Assembly: GCA_964397305.1 (NCBI GenBank)
Contig: CAYNIP010000010.1
Location: 1-64,000 of the forward strand
Direction: 5' to 3'
Origin: JAAUTY01 sp964397305
GTDB taxonomy: Bacteria; Cyanobacteriota; Cyanobacteriia; Cyanobacteriales; Spirulinaceae
DNA: 64,000 nt
Of this stretch, positions 1-8,013 are shown in pieces. Made by a program: the position numbers and the translations under genes. The notes under the pieces were generated by a model. That model searched no databases, was not told where the DNA came from, and worked only from the letters and a program-made list of their open reading frames with translations. Every line of letters begins with the position of its first letter. Position 1 is the first letter of the stretch.

Positions 1-2100
1 AGCGAGACTGCGAGCACTCCCACCATTCAGCGACAAGCGAGCGAAACGGCCAGCACTCCCACCGTTCAGCGACAAGCGAGCGAAACAGCCAGCACTCCCA
101 CCATTCAGCGACAAGCGAGCGAAACGGCCAGCAGTTCCAGCGAGGCTCCTAACGTTCAGCGGCAAGTGAGCGAGACTGCGAGCACTCCCACCATTCAGCG
201 GCAAGCGAGCGAAACAGCCAGCACTCCCACCATTCAGCGACAAGCGAGCGAAACGGCCAGCAGTTCCAGCGAGGCTCCTAACGTTCAGCGGCAAGTGAGC
301 GAGACTGCGAGCACTCCCACCATTCAGCGGCAAGCGAGCGAAACAGCCAGCACTCCCACCATTCAGCGACAAGCGAGCGAAACGGCCAGCAGTTCCAGCG
401 AGGCTCCTAACGTTCAGCGGCAAGCGAGCGAGACTCCCAGCGTTCAGCGACAAGCGAGCGAGACTCCCACCATTCAGCGACAAGCGAGCGAAACGGCCAG
501 CACTCCCAACGTTCAGCGGCAACCGGGCACAACCTCCCCGGCTGACGCCACCAGCGTTCAGCGGCAAGCGAGCGAGATTGCGAGCAGTTCCAGCGAGACT
601 CCCAGCGTTCAGCGGCAAGCGAGCGAGATTGCGAGGGTTCCCAGCGACGTTCCTAATGTTCAGCGGCAAGCGAGCGAAACGGCCAGTACTCCCACCATTC
701 AGCGGCAAGCGAGCGAGACTCCCAGCACTCCCAGCGATGCTCCTAATGTTCAGCGGCAAGTGAGCGAGACGGCCAGCACTCCCACCATTCAGCGACAAGC
801 GAGCGAGACTCCCAGCGTTCAGCGGCAAGCGAGCGAGATTGCGAGCGTTCCCAGCGACGTTCCTAATGTTCAGCGGCAAGTGAGCGAGACTGCGAGCAGT
901 TCCAGCGAGACTCCCAGCGTTCAGCGGCAACCGGGCACAACCTCCCCGGCTGACGCCACCAGCGTTCAGCGGCAAGCGAGTGAGATTGCGAGCACTCCCA
1001 GCGATGCTCCTAATGTTCAGCGGCAAGCGAGCGAGACGGCCAGCACTCCCACCGTTCAGCGGCAAGTGAGCGAGACTCCCAGTACTCCCAGCGAAGCTCC
1101 CACCATTCAGCGGCAAGTGAGCGAGACGGCCAGCACTCCCACCGTTCAGCGGCAAGCGAGTGAAACTGCGAGCACTCCCAGCATTCAGCGACAAGCGGGC
1201 GAAACCGCTAGCACTTCCAGCGAGACTCCCACTGTTCAGCGGCAAGTGAGCGAGACTGCGAGCACTCCCAACGTTCAGCGACAAGCGAGCGAAACGGCTA
1301 GCAGTTCCAGCGAGACTCCCAGTGTTCAGCGGCAAACGAGCGAAACTGCGAGCACTCCCACCGTTCAGCGGCAAGCGAGCGAGACGGCCAGCACTCCCAC
1401 CGTTCAGCGGCAAGCGAGCGAGACTGCGAGCAGTTCCAGCGAGACTCCCAGTGTTCAGCAGCAAGTGAGCGAAACGGCCAGCACTCCCAGCGTTCAGCGG
1501 CAAGCGAGCGAGACGGCCAGCACTTCCAGCGAGACTCCCAGTGTTCAGCGGCAAACGAGCGAAACTGCGAGCACTCCCACCGTTCAGCGGCAGGCGAGCG
1601 AAACTCCCAACACTTCCAGCGAGACTCCCACTGTTCAGCGGCAAGCGAGCGAAACGGCTAGTACTTCCAGCGAGACTCCCACTGTTCAGCGACAAGCGAG
1701 CGAAACGGCCAGTACTTCCAGCGAGACTCCCAGCATTCAAAGGCAAGCGAGCGAGCCTGCGAACACTCCCAGCATTCAACGGCAAACGAGTGAAACTGCG
1801 AGCACTCCCACCGTTCAACGCCAAGCGAGCGAGACTGCGAGCACTTCCAGCGAGACTCCCACTGTTCAGCGCCAAGCGAGCGAAACGGCCAGCACTCTCA
1901 GCATTCAACGGCAAACGAGCGAGACTCCCAGCACTTCCAGCGAAGCTCCCACTGTTCAGCGCCAATCGAGTGAGACTGCGAGCATTCCCAACGTTCAGCG
2001 GCAAACGAGCGAGACTCCCAGCACTCCCAGCATCCAGCGCCAAGCGAGCGAGGCTGCCAGCGCTCCCAGCGAAGCTCCTAATGTTCAGCAGCAAGCGAGC
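1..2100 (+). repeat. Tandem coding repeats (30-51 bp units, higher-order 129-bp copies)
   Basis: Units of 30, 39, 48 or 51 bp encode 10, 13, 16 or 17 residues. Three units (13+13+17 residues) form a 129-bp block that appears twice in near-identical form at 168-296 and 297-425, with a longer version at 1-167. A variant unit, PGTTSPADATSVQRQ, occurs twice, near 520 and 930. This is a coding minisatellite, not a CRISPR array: there are no unique spacers and the frame stays open. Confidence 0.9.
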
Positions 2101-2874
2101 GAGCCGGATTCTGCCCAGGAACCGACGGTTGCACAACTGTTGGCAGATTCAGGCTCAATTCCTGAAGTACCACGGGCTACAGGGCGATCGCTCAGCAGCA
2201 CCCCAATTCAGCGCCAGGAAGTCAGCAGCACCCCCAGCCGCTGGTCTACCCTGGCGCAACTCATGGGCGAGTCAGAGACCCCCGCCAGGGCCCCGTCCCC
2301 CCAACCCGATACAGTGGTGCAACGCTTTCTGGCGGCAGATGAAGGGAGCGAGCCCGAGGACGACGAAGAAGATAATACCCATCCCCTGCAAGCAGCCGTT
2401 CTGCGGGCTCTGGAAAACGCCGAAGGCCTCGACAATCGCCACGAATTTCTGCTGCGAGCCCTGGCCAGTCGTTTCGAGGATGACGATGGTGAATTTAATG
2501 AATCCTTTGTCAATACTTGGCGCGAATACATTGAAGATGAAGATGACGACTTTCAGACTGAGTTTCTCCAACAAAGCTTTGAGATTAACGTCCTTAGCCT
2601 CCTCGAAGCCCAGCTATCCCAGGAAGAAAGCGACGAACGCCTGCTTGAACAATTAGCAGCTCGTCTCCAAAATGCTGATGATGAATTCTTAACAGCCCTA
2701 GCCGCCGTGATTCACGAAGCCGATGTTATTTTCCCAGACGACGATTTGCTCGAAGACGAAGCCGGTCAAAACCTTGAAATGTTGGCCCACGAAATGTATA
2801 CCCTACTGCGTCAACGCCTCGCCCTCGAGCGGGAGCGCCAAGGCACTTACTACGCCGGCCGCTTGAGCTGGTGA
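1..2874 (+). CDS. QRQ-repeat eCIS-associated protein (5' end outside window)
   Basis: The frame is open from base 1, so the gene starts upstream; the GTG at 166 is an internal valine codon. The visible part is 957 residues. About 700 residues are some 48 tandem units of 10-17 residues, type SETASTPTIQRQA, nearly all ending in V/I-QRQ. A short spacer follows, then an acidic helical domain of about 195 residues ending in ERERQGTYYAGRLSW. It lies 59 bp before a CIS tube-domain gene and a spike gene, so it is taken as part of an eCIS operon. V/I-QRQ motifs recur, as I recall, in proteins linked to cyanobacterial eCIS loci, such as DUF4157 proteins. Its role (structural, linker or cargo handling) is unknown. 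A tape measure is less likely because the repeats are rich in Pro, Ser and Thr and not coiled coil. Confidence 0.72.
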   Translation, partial: SETASTPTIQRQASETASTPTVQRQASETASTPTIQRQASETASSSSEAPNVQRQVSETASTPTIQRQASETASTPTIQRQASETASSSSEAPNVQRQVSETASTPTIQRQASETASTPTIQRQASETASSSSEAPNVQRQASETPSVQRQASETPTIQRQASETASTPNVQRQPGTTSPADATSVQRQASEIASSSSETPSVQRQASEIARVPSDVPNVQRQASETASTPTIQRQASETPSTPSDAPNVQRQVSETASTPTIQRQASETPSVQRQASEIASVPSDVPNVQRQVSETASSSSETPSVQRQPGTTSPADATSVQRQASEIASTPSDAPNVQRQASETASTPTVQRQVSETPSTPSEAPTIQRQVSETASTPTVQRQASETASTPSIQRQAGETASTSSETPTVQRQVSETASTPNVQRQASETASSSSETPSVQRQTSETASTPTVQRQASETASTPTVQRQASETASSSSETPSVQQQVSETASTPSVQRQASETASTSSETPSVQRQTSETASTPTVQRQASETPNTSSETPTVQRQASETASTSSETPTVQRQASETASTSSETPSIQRQASEPANTPSIQRQTSETASTPTVQRQASETASTSSETPTVQRQASETASTLSIQRQTSETPSTSSEAPTVQRQSSETASIPNVQRQTSETPSTPSIQRQASEAASAPSEAPNVQQQASEPDSAQEPTVAQLLADSGSIPEVPRATGRSLSSTPIQRQEVSSTPSRWSTLAQLMGESETPARAPSPQPDTVVQRFLAADEGSEPEDDEEDNTHPLQAAVLRALENAEGLDNRHEFLLRALASRFEDDDGEFNESFVNTWREYIEDEDDDFQTEFLQQSFEINVLSLLEAQLSQEESDERLLEQLAARLQNADDEFLTALAAVIHEADVIFPDDDLLEDEAGQNLEMLAHEMYTLLRQRLALERERQGTYYAGRLSW

Positions 2875-2933
2875 GCCTCCACCTTCCCCTTACCGACTGC
2901 ATTCCTGACCTTCCACGCTGACCCCCCGCTGCC

Positions 2934-3878
2934 ATGAGCCAACTGCAAAAAGCCCGTCTCTTTTGTACCGACAGTTCCGAGCTTGATTTTGAGTTTATGT
3001 TTAACCCCAATCAGCTCCAAATCAAAGAAGCGCTGTCCGTTGGTGAAGATAAGAGTGCCCGCACTTCAGACGGTCGCCCAAAAGTAAGCTTTGAGTACCC
3101 CAAAGCGCGTACTTTGCAACTGAAGAAGGTCATGTTTGACACCTACGAAGTCGGCAAAAACGTCTTGACCGACTATCTAGATAAACTGCGGGAGTCGATG
3201 AAGTTTGCCGGTTACTCAACTGGTTCAACGACACCTCAGACTGGCACAGCCGGGTTAGGGACGATTAGCACTGGTGGGACAGCTACAGCAACAACTGATA
3301 CTACCAGCTCGCGACCGCCGATCTATCGTTTTGTGTGGGGGGATCAGAATTACTTACTCTGCTTTGTTGAGAAGCTAGATTACAAACTGACCATGTTCCT
3401 ACCCAATGGCACGCCAGTGCGGGCCGAAGTGAACTTGAGCTTAAAAGAGATTGATGAATCCTTTTTAGCCTCGACTTCACGGACTTATGATGCAGAATTG
3501 TTTGGCGATCGCGACACCCGTGCTCAGCCCCCAGCTCCCATTTCCCTCGATCGGGTTAACGCCATCGAAGCCGATCGCCTCGATCGAGAAGGCAAAGTCC
3601 TCCAGTCGGCCGGGAGGAAAGTGACGGATGGAATTGTCAATCTAAAAGACGGCAAAAAAGATTTGCAGGATGCTCAGCGAACCCTCGCCACCTTGACGGA
3701 TGAAGAATATGCTGCTACCTTGTCGGCCTTAGGGCTGCCTAGCAACCTATCCCGCGATCAGGCCGCCACGCAAATTACTGCCATGAGCAAAGAGGATCTA
3801 GAAGCCAAGACCAAGGATATGTCCAAAAGCGGTGACGAAAAAGTTGCCCAGGCCAAGGATCGGCGCAGTTGGGGCTAA
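2934..3878 (+). CDS. Contractile injection system tube-domain protein (Cis7/Afp7-like)
   Basis: 314 residues. The N-terminal half, with FMFNPNQLQIKE near residue 25, matches the CIS tube-protein domain of proteins such as Afp7 and Pvc7, which join the inner tube to the spike. A Gly/Thr-rich insert spans about residues 98-135. The last 115 residues are charged and helical and look like coiled coil. Family members usually carry a C-terminal LysM domain, and I do not see one here. The gene lies 57 bp before the spike gene and is presumably co-transcribed with it. The tube assignment is firm; exact equivalence to Cis7 is inferred from gene order. Confidence 0.8.
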   Translation: MSQLQKARLFCTDSSELDFEFMFNPNQLQIKEALSVGEDKSARTSDGRPKVSFEYPKARTLQLKKVMFDTYEVGKNVLTDYLDKLRESMKFAGYSTGSTTPQTGTAGLGTISTGGTATATTDTTSSRPPIYRFVWGDQNYLLCFVEKLDYKLTMFLPNGTPVRAEVNLSLKEIDESFLASTSRTYDAELFGDRDTRAQPPAPISLDRVNAIEADRLDREGKVLQSAGRKVTDGIVNLKDGKKDLQDAQRTLATLTDEEYAATLSALGLPSNLSRDQAATQITAMSKEDLEAKTKDMSKSGDEKVAQAKDRRSWG

Positions 3879-3935
3879 CGAGTCTCCCTGCTTTAGTTTT
3901 CGCTAGCGACCTGATTTCACCAGCCACAAAACACT

Positions 3936-5726
3936 ATGGCACGTTATGTCTCCGTCCCGCTGCTGCAAATCGGCAACAACGATGCCCCCGACGAATTGAT
4001 GAATGATATTCAGCAAATCTCGGTGGAGGAGAGCTTGCATCTGCCCGCCATGTTTACGCTGATTGTCTATAACCCCTATTTTCCCGGTAATGATCAGGAT
4101 AAACCGTGGCGTTATGATGATTTGCTCACCATTGGTCAGGTCATAAAAATCGGATTTCAGGCCAGCACAATGGCTGACACGACCTTCAGCGAGGAGCAGC
4201 GTGCTTACTTGATCGAAGGAGAGATCACCGCCATTGAGAGCCAATTCACGCGCGAGTCCGAAGCGCCCGTGATTGTGCGCGGCTATGATCGCTCCCATCG
4301 TCTCCATCGCGGTCGCTTCAATCGCTCTTTTCAGAACTATACTGACACTGATATTGTCGAAGAAATTGCCAACGAAGTCGGCATTGAAATTGGTCAACTG
4401 GATGCTAGCGGCGCTCCCCATGACTACGTGTTTCAAGAGAATCAAACCAACATGGAATTTTTGCGCCAGCGGGCGGCGCGGTTGGGCTTTGAGCTTTTTG
4501 TTCAGGACAATAAACTCTACTTTCGCAAACCCACCAGTAACCAGACCTTGCAACTGACCTGGCTGGAAGATTTTGGGGTCTTCAAAGTGCGAGTCAGTAC
4601 GGCAGAACAGGTAAGTGCTGTCGAAGTGCATGGCTGGGACTATACCAAAAAGGAAGCGATTGTTTCGACCGCGAATCGTGAGGATGTGCTGACCCAAACG
4701 GAACACGGCAGCGGCTCCAACAGCAGTAGCCAATTCGCCACCAGCACCCAGCCCCCCAAGTTGATTGTGGTGGACCAGCCGATCGCGACCCCCAATGAGG
4801 CCGATGCGATCGCCCAGGCCCTCTACAACGAGCTGGGCGGTGAATTCGTCGTTGCCGATGCCAGCGGTACTGGCAACCCCTACATCCGGGCCGGTCGCCT
4901 GATCCAGCTCGAAGACATGGGCAAGTACAGCGGTGAGTATTACGTGACCGAAACTCGCCACCTCTACCACCAGCGTCGGTACACCACCGACTTCTGTGTG
5001 CGCGGCCTGCGGGGAGGCAGCTTGCTCAGGGATCTAGCCCCCCGTCCGAGTCTGCGACCGGCCCAGACCTTCTTGGTGGGCATCGTGACCAATAACCAAG
5101 ATCCCGACGACCTCGGCCGCGTGCGGGTGCGCTTTCCTACCCTGACCCCGGAAACCGATGGCAGCGCCCACGAGAGCAACTGGGCTCGAGTCCTGGGCCT
5201 GGGGGTGGGCGATCAGCGCGGGATGCAGTGGCTGCCCGAGATTGACGACGAAGTACTGGTGGGCTTTGAGCACGGCGACATTCACCGACCCTATGTGATC
5301 GGCGGCGTCTGGAACGGGAAGGATAAGACGCCGGACAAGGTAGAAGATGCAATCGAGAAAGGCAAGGTGCGTTTGCGATCGCTCAAAACCCGCACTGGCC
5401 ACCTGCTGCAATTTGTTGAAGAAGACAAGGACCGGAGCAAAGCAGGAGTCTACCTGACCACCGCCAGCGGTCATACCTTAGCGCTGAATGACAGCGATCG
5501 CGCCGTCACCCTCGTGACCCAAGGTGGCCACCAGCTCCGGCTTGACGACCAGCAGCAACGGGTCGAAATTCGTACCAGTGGCGGCCACACGCTCCTGCTC
5601 GATGATCGCAACCGCAGCATCACCCTTCAATCCAACGGCAGTATCAGCATCAGAGCTGGCACGACCATCAGCATCGAAGCTAACGGCTCTATCAGCCTCC
5701 AAGGGGCGACGATTAACCTGAACTAA
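3936..5726 (+). CDS. VgrG-like spike protein of an eCIS (Cis8/Afp8-like)
   Basis: 596 residues. Residues 1-365 resemble the gp27-like hub of VgrG and phage late-control D proteins. Residues 378-460 are the gp5 OB-fold domain, with GRVRVRFP, WLPEIDDEVLVGF and IGGVWNG motifs. Residues 508-596 form short beta repeats (SGHTLALND, GGHQLRLDD, GGHTLLLDD, then SIS/TIS), typical of the needle's triple-stranded beta-helix. The protein would be the trimeric spike at the baseplate centre. No effector domain follows the helix. It is the last eCIS gene here: the next gene is convergent and ends 26 bp away, and no PAAR tip, gp25-like or baseplate-wedge gene follows. Confidence 0.9.
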   Translation: MARYVSVPLLQIGNNDAPDELMNDIQQISVEESLHLPAMFTLIVYNPYFPGNDQDKPWRYDDLLTIGQVIKIGFQASTMADTTFSEEQRAYLIEGEITAIESQFTRESEAPVIVRGYDRSHRLHRGRFNRSFQNYTDTDIVEEIANEVGIEIGQLDASGAPHDYVFQENQTNMEFLRQRAARLGFELFVQDNKLYFRKPTSNQTLQLTWLEDFGVFKVRVSTAEQVSAVEVHGWDYTKKEAIVSTANREDVLTQTEHGSGSNSSSQFATSTQPPKLIVVDQPIATPNEADAIAQALYNELGGEFVVADASGTGNPYIRAGRLIQLEDMGKYSGEYYVTETRHLYHQRRYTTDFCVRGLRGGSLLRDLAPRPSLRPAQTFLVGIVTNNQDPDDLGRVRVRFPTLTPETDGSAHESNWARVLGLGVGDQRGMQWLPEIDDEVLVGFEHGDIHRPYVIGGVWNGKDKTPDKVEDAIEKGKVRLRSLKTRTGHLLQFVEEDKDRSKAGVYLTTASGHTLALNDSDRAVTLVTQGGHQLRLDDQQQRVEIRTSGGHTLLLDDRNRSITLQSNGSISIRAGTTISIEANGSISLQGATINLN

Positions 5727-5752
5727 CAGCTCGCAACGCGGCAGGGTTCCCT

Positions 5753-7855
5753 TCACAGTCGCGGCAGCAACTCCGGCAGGAGGGGGCCTGGAACCTGGGC
5801 CAGGGCGCGATTTTGGCCGGCGATACCTTGCAGGTCATAGCAAGCCCGAACACAGCGAGCCGCCAACTTCAAGGTATTGGTATAGGCCACCGCGTCTCGG
5901 GGCAAGCCACTGAGAGCTTGCAGATGAGCCTGCAACGCGGCTTCCAAATGCGCCGCCCGCTGCTCGGGGGAAAACTCGAAGCGCTCTGTCGTGCCCAATT
6001 GGTAATGCACCGCGCCGAGGTTGTTGAACGTGCCCAGGAAGTCGAAGTTCAGCGGCAGCGGCGGCTGTGCTTGGTGGAGCTGCTGAGCAATTTGGGTCGC
6101 CACGGTATAGGCGGCGATCGCCTGTTGCAGGACCGCGATCTCCTCCCCCGACTCCAACTCCGCCACCTGGCTGAACTGCCAGTAGGCCGTGCCAAGATTG
6201 TTCTGAGTCGCCGCACAGGCGGCGGGCTGGGTCGTTGGCGTGCGGTAACGGAGGCTGTTCTCGTAGCGGGCGATCGCCTCCGGCAGCCAGGCCGCCGGCT
6301 CCTCATACTGGGAAAGATTCCAGTAGGCCGTACCGAGATTGTTCTGGATCATCGCCCAGCTCTGGGGATCGCGCTGCTCATCGTAGTAGGGGCTGGCCAT
6401 CTGGTAGGCCTGGACCGCCGCCTGCAAGTTGGCCACGGGCTCCACCTGCTGGGCCAGATGCCAGTAGGCTGTGCCGAGGTTATTTTGCGTCGAAGCATAC
6501 TTGAGCGGGTCGGCCTTCGGGCTGCGGCAGCGTAGAGCCGCCTGGTAAGCCTGAATGGACAACTGCAAGTTTTCCACCAAATCCCGGTAGCGAGCCAGAT
6601 CGCCGTAGGCAGCGCCGAGATTGTTCTGGATCATGGCATAGGTTTCGGGCTGGGCCTCGGGGGCTGGCAACTTCGCCAGGGCCAGTTGATAGCTGCTCAG
6701 GGCCCGTTCTAGGTCCGGAAACGCGGCCTCGGGAGCCTCGGGCTGGCGCGATCGCAGCCAGTAAAAATTCCCCAAGTCATTCAAAACCTCCGCCGCCTCC
6801 GGCTCCGCCGTCAGCCACTGGGCCGCCTGTTCATAGGCTTGGATCGCCGTGTTCAGCTCCGCCGCGCTGACTGTACCCTGAGCAATGCGATCGCGATGCT
6901 GTTGCCCGATCTGCAAATAAGCGCGGGCGATCACCTCCGGGGGTTGGGACTGCTTCAGCCGCTCCACATCTGCGAGGCTGAGGGCCAAGGGAGTATCGGC
7001 TGGTTCGATCTCGGGCAGCCTCGGTGGCGGCTGGGGCGCAACGGCCGCCTGAGCCCAACCGTCCTCCGGGGGCTGCTCACTGGGGCGACTCCCCTTCGCC
7101 TTACTGGGGAGAAGGGGCCGGGAGGTGAGGGCCAACTGGCCTAACTGAGATGGACCCCCTTCCTCCTTCAGCCTGGGCAACTCGGCCAAGGGCTCCGGCC
7201 CAGACTTGGCCAGCAGGAGCAGCGGAAATTCTCCAGGACGCTTCTGGAGTGCTGTTTTGAAGTCGCGGAGCCGCTCCGGCTGGGACGGAGCCGCTGGCGC
7301 CGGGCCCGTTGGCTCCACGACAGTCCTGGGACTGACTCGCGACCCGTCTAGGGGCACGGCCAACTCGGGGGCAAACTCAAACAGCCCCGTGCGCCAGCGC
7401 CAAAACTCCGGCACCGCATCGCGGATCATGTTGCACCAGGGGCGCGTGAGCCAGAGCAACAGGTTGAAATCCAACTGGGGCAGGTGGCGGTCGAGCAGAT
7501 GGAGTTGGCGCAAGAACCGTTGCTGCACGGCGGCGGGCTGGCGGGTCAGGGCTTCGATGCCGTGAATCGCAAAGATGGCATTAGGGTGCTCGGGGTTGGC
7601 CTGCAACCAGGCGGCGATCGCGGTGGGAAAGTTCGGCTGCTCCGGGTCCAGATCCAAATTCACGAGGGGCGGAGCATCGGCCGGATGTTCGACTTGGAGG
7701 CGATCGCTGAGACGGGCGCGCAGCTCCGGTGCTTCACAGACCGCGAGCAAGATTTGGCGGCGGAGGTTGGCGCTGAGGGCTCGGGCCAGGTGGTGGTAAC
7801 TGGCCGCGCGTTGCTCAACCACGGGAGGCGGAGCCGGCAGGGAGGCGACGGGCAT
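5753..7855 (-). CDS. Tetratricopeptide repeat protein
   Basis: 700 residues. Residues 1-170 form a domain with FAIHGIEALTRQP and LLLWLTRPW motifs, like the vestigial NTPase-like front of some cyanobacterial TPR proteins, but with no intact Walker A. A low-complexity linker covers about residues 170-290. At least six TPR-like units follow (about 300-680), several with the motif NNLGTAYW. It probably acts as a protein-interaction scaffold; the partner is unknown. Part of the linker (about residues 232-260) is encoded by a dispersed repeat. It lies 158 bp downstream of the Cache histidine kinase gene on the same strand, so the two may be co-transcribed. Confidence 0.8.
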   Translation of the reverse strand: MPVASLPAPPPVVEQRAASYHHLARALSANLRRQILLAVCEAPELRARLSDRLQVEHPADAPPLVNLDLDPEQPNFPTAIAAWLQANPEHPNAIFAIHGIEALTRQPAAVQQRFLRQLHLLDRHLPQLDFNLLLWLTRPWCNMIRDAVPEFWRWRTGLFEFAPELAVPLDGSRVSPRTVVEPTGPAPAAPSQPERLRDFKTALQKRPGEFPLLLLAKSGPEPLAELPRLKEEGGPSQLGQLALTSRPLLPSKAKGSRPSEQPPEDGWAQAAVAPQPPPRLPEIEPADTPLALSLADVERLKQSQPPEVIARAYLQIGQQHRDRIAQGTVSAAELNTAIQAYEQAAQWLTAEPEAAEVLNDLGNFYWLRSRQPEAPEAAFPDLERALSSYQLALAKLPAPEAQPETYAMIQNNLGAAYGDLARYRDLVENLQLSIQAYQAALRCRSPKADPLKYASTQNNLGTAYWHLAQQVEPVANLQAAVQAYQMASPYYDEQRDPQSWAMIQNNLGTAYWNLSQYEEPAAWLPEAIARYENSLRYRTPTTQPAACAATQNNLGTAYWQFSQVAELESGEEIAVLQQAIAAYTVATQIAQQLHQAQPPLPLNFDFLGTFNNLGAVHYQLGTTERFEFSPEQRAAHLEAALQAHLQALSGLPRDAVAYTNTLKLAARCVRACYDLQGIAGQNRALAQVPGPLLPELLPRL
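7073..7158. repeat. MITE-like dispersed repeat copy inside a coding sequence
   Basis: This stretch matches the interior and right end of the 87-bp element at 40457-40543. Shared blocks include CCCCTTCGCC, GGGAGAAG, a GGCCGGGAGGTGAGGG-like block and GCCTAACTGAGATG. It stays in frame in the TPR gene and encodes a linker peptide containing LTSRPLLPSKAKGSRP. The left terminal repeat has diverged and I could not define a target duplication. Confidence 0.65.
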
Positions 7856-8013
7856 GGTAGATACGGCCTTGCAAGGGCAGAGACGGTTCCTACTTCTTCA
7901 CCGAGCAACCCGGCGGATCAGGATACCCTGCCACCGCGTCAACACGAGGAGATCGGATTCATGGTTGCTGGAGCGCTAAAGCGCAACTACGCAGGGATGA
8001 GCTCACCCTAAAA

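Noticed and set aside
1..2100. Regular short repeats that could suggest a CRISPR array
   Set aside because: Units are coding, continuous and lack unique spacers; the frame stays open throughout.
1541..2656. A 371-codon open frame overlapping the repeat gene
   Set aside because: It is a shadow frame: the repetitive DNA keeps a second frame free of stops. Its Arg/Lys-rich product resembles nothing.
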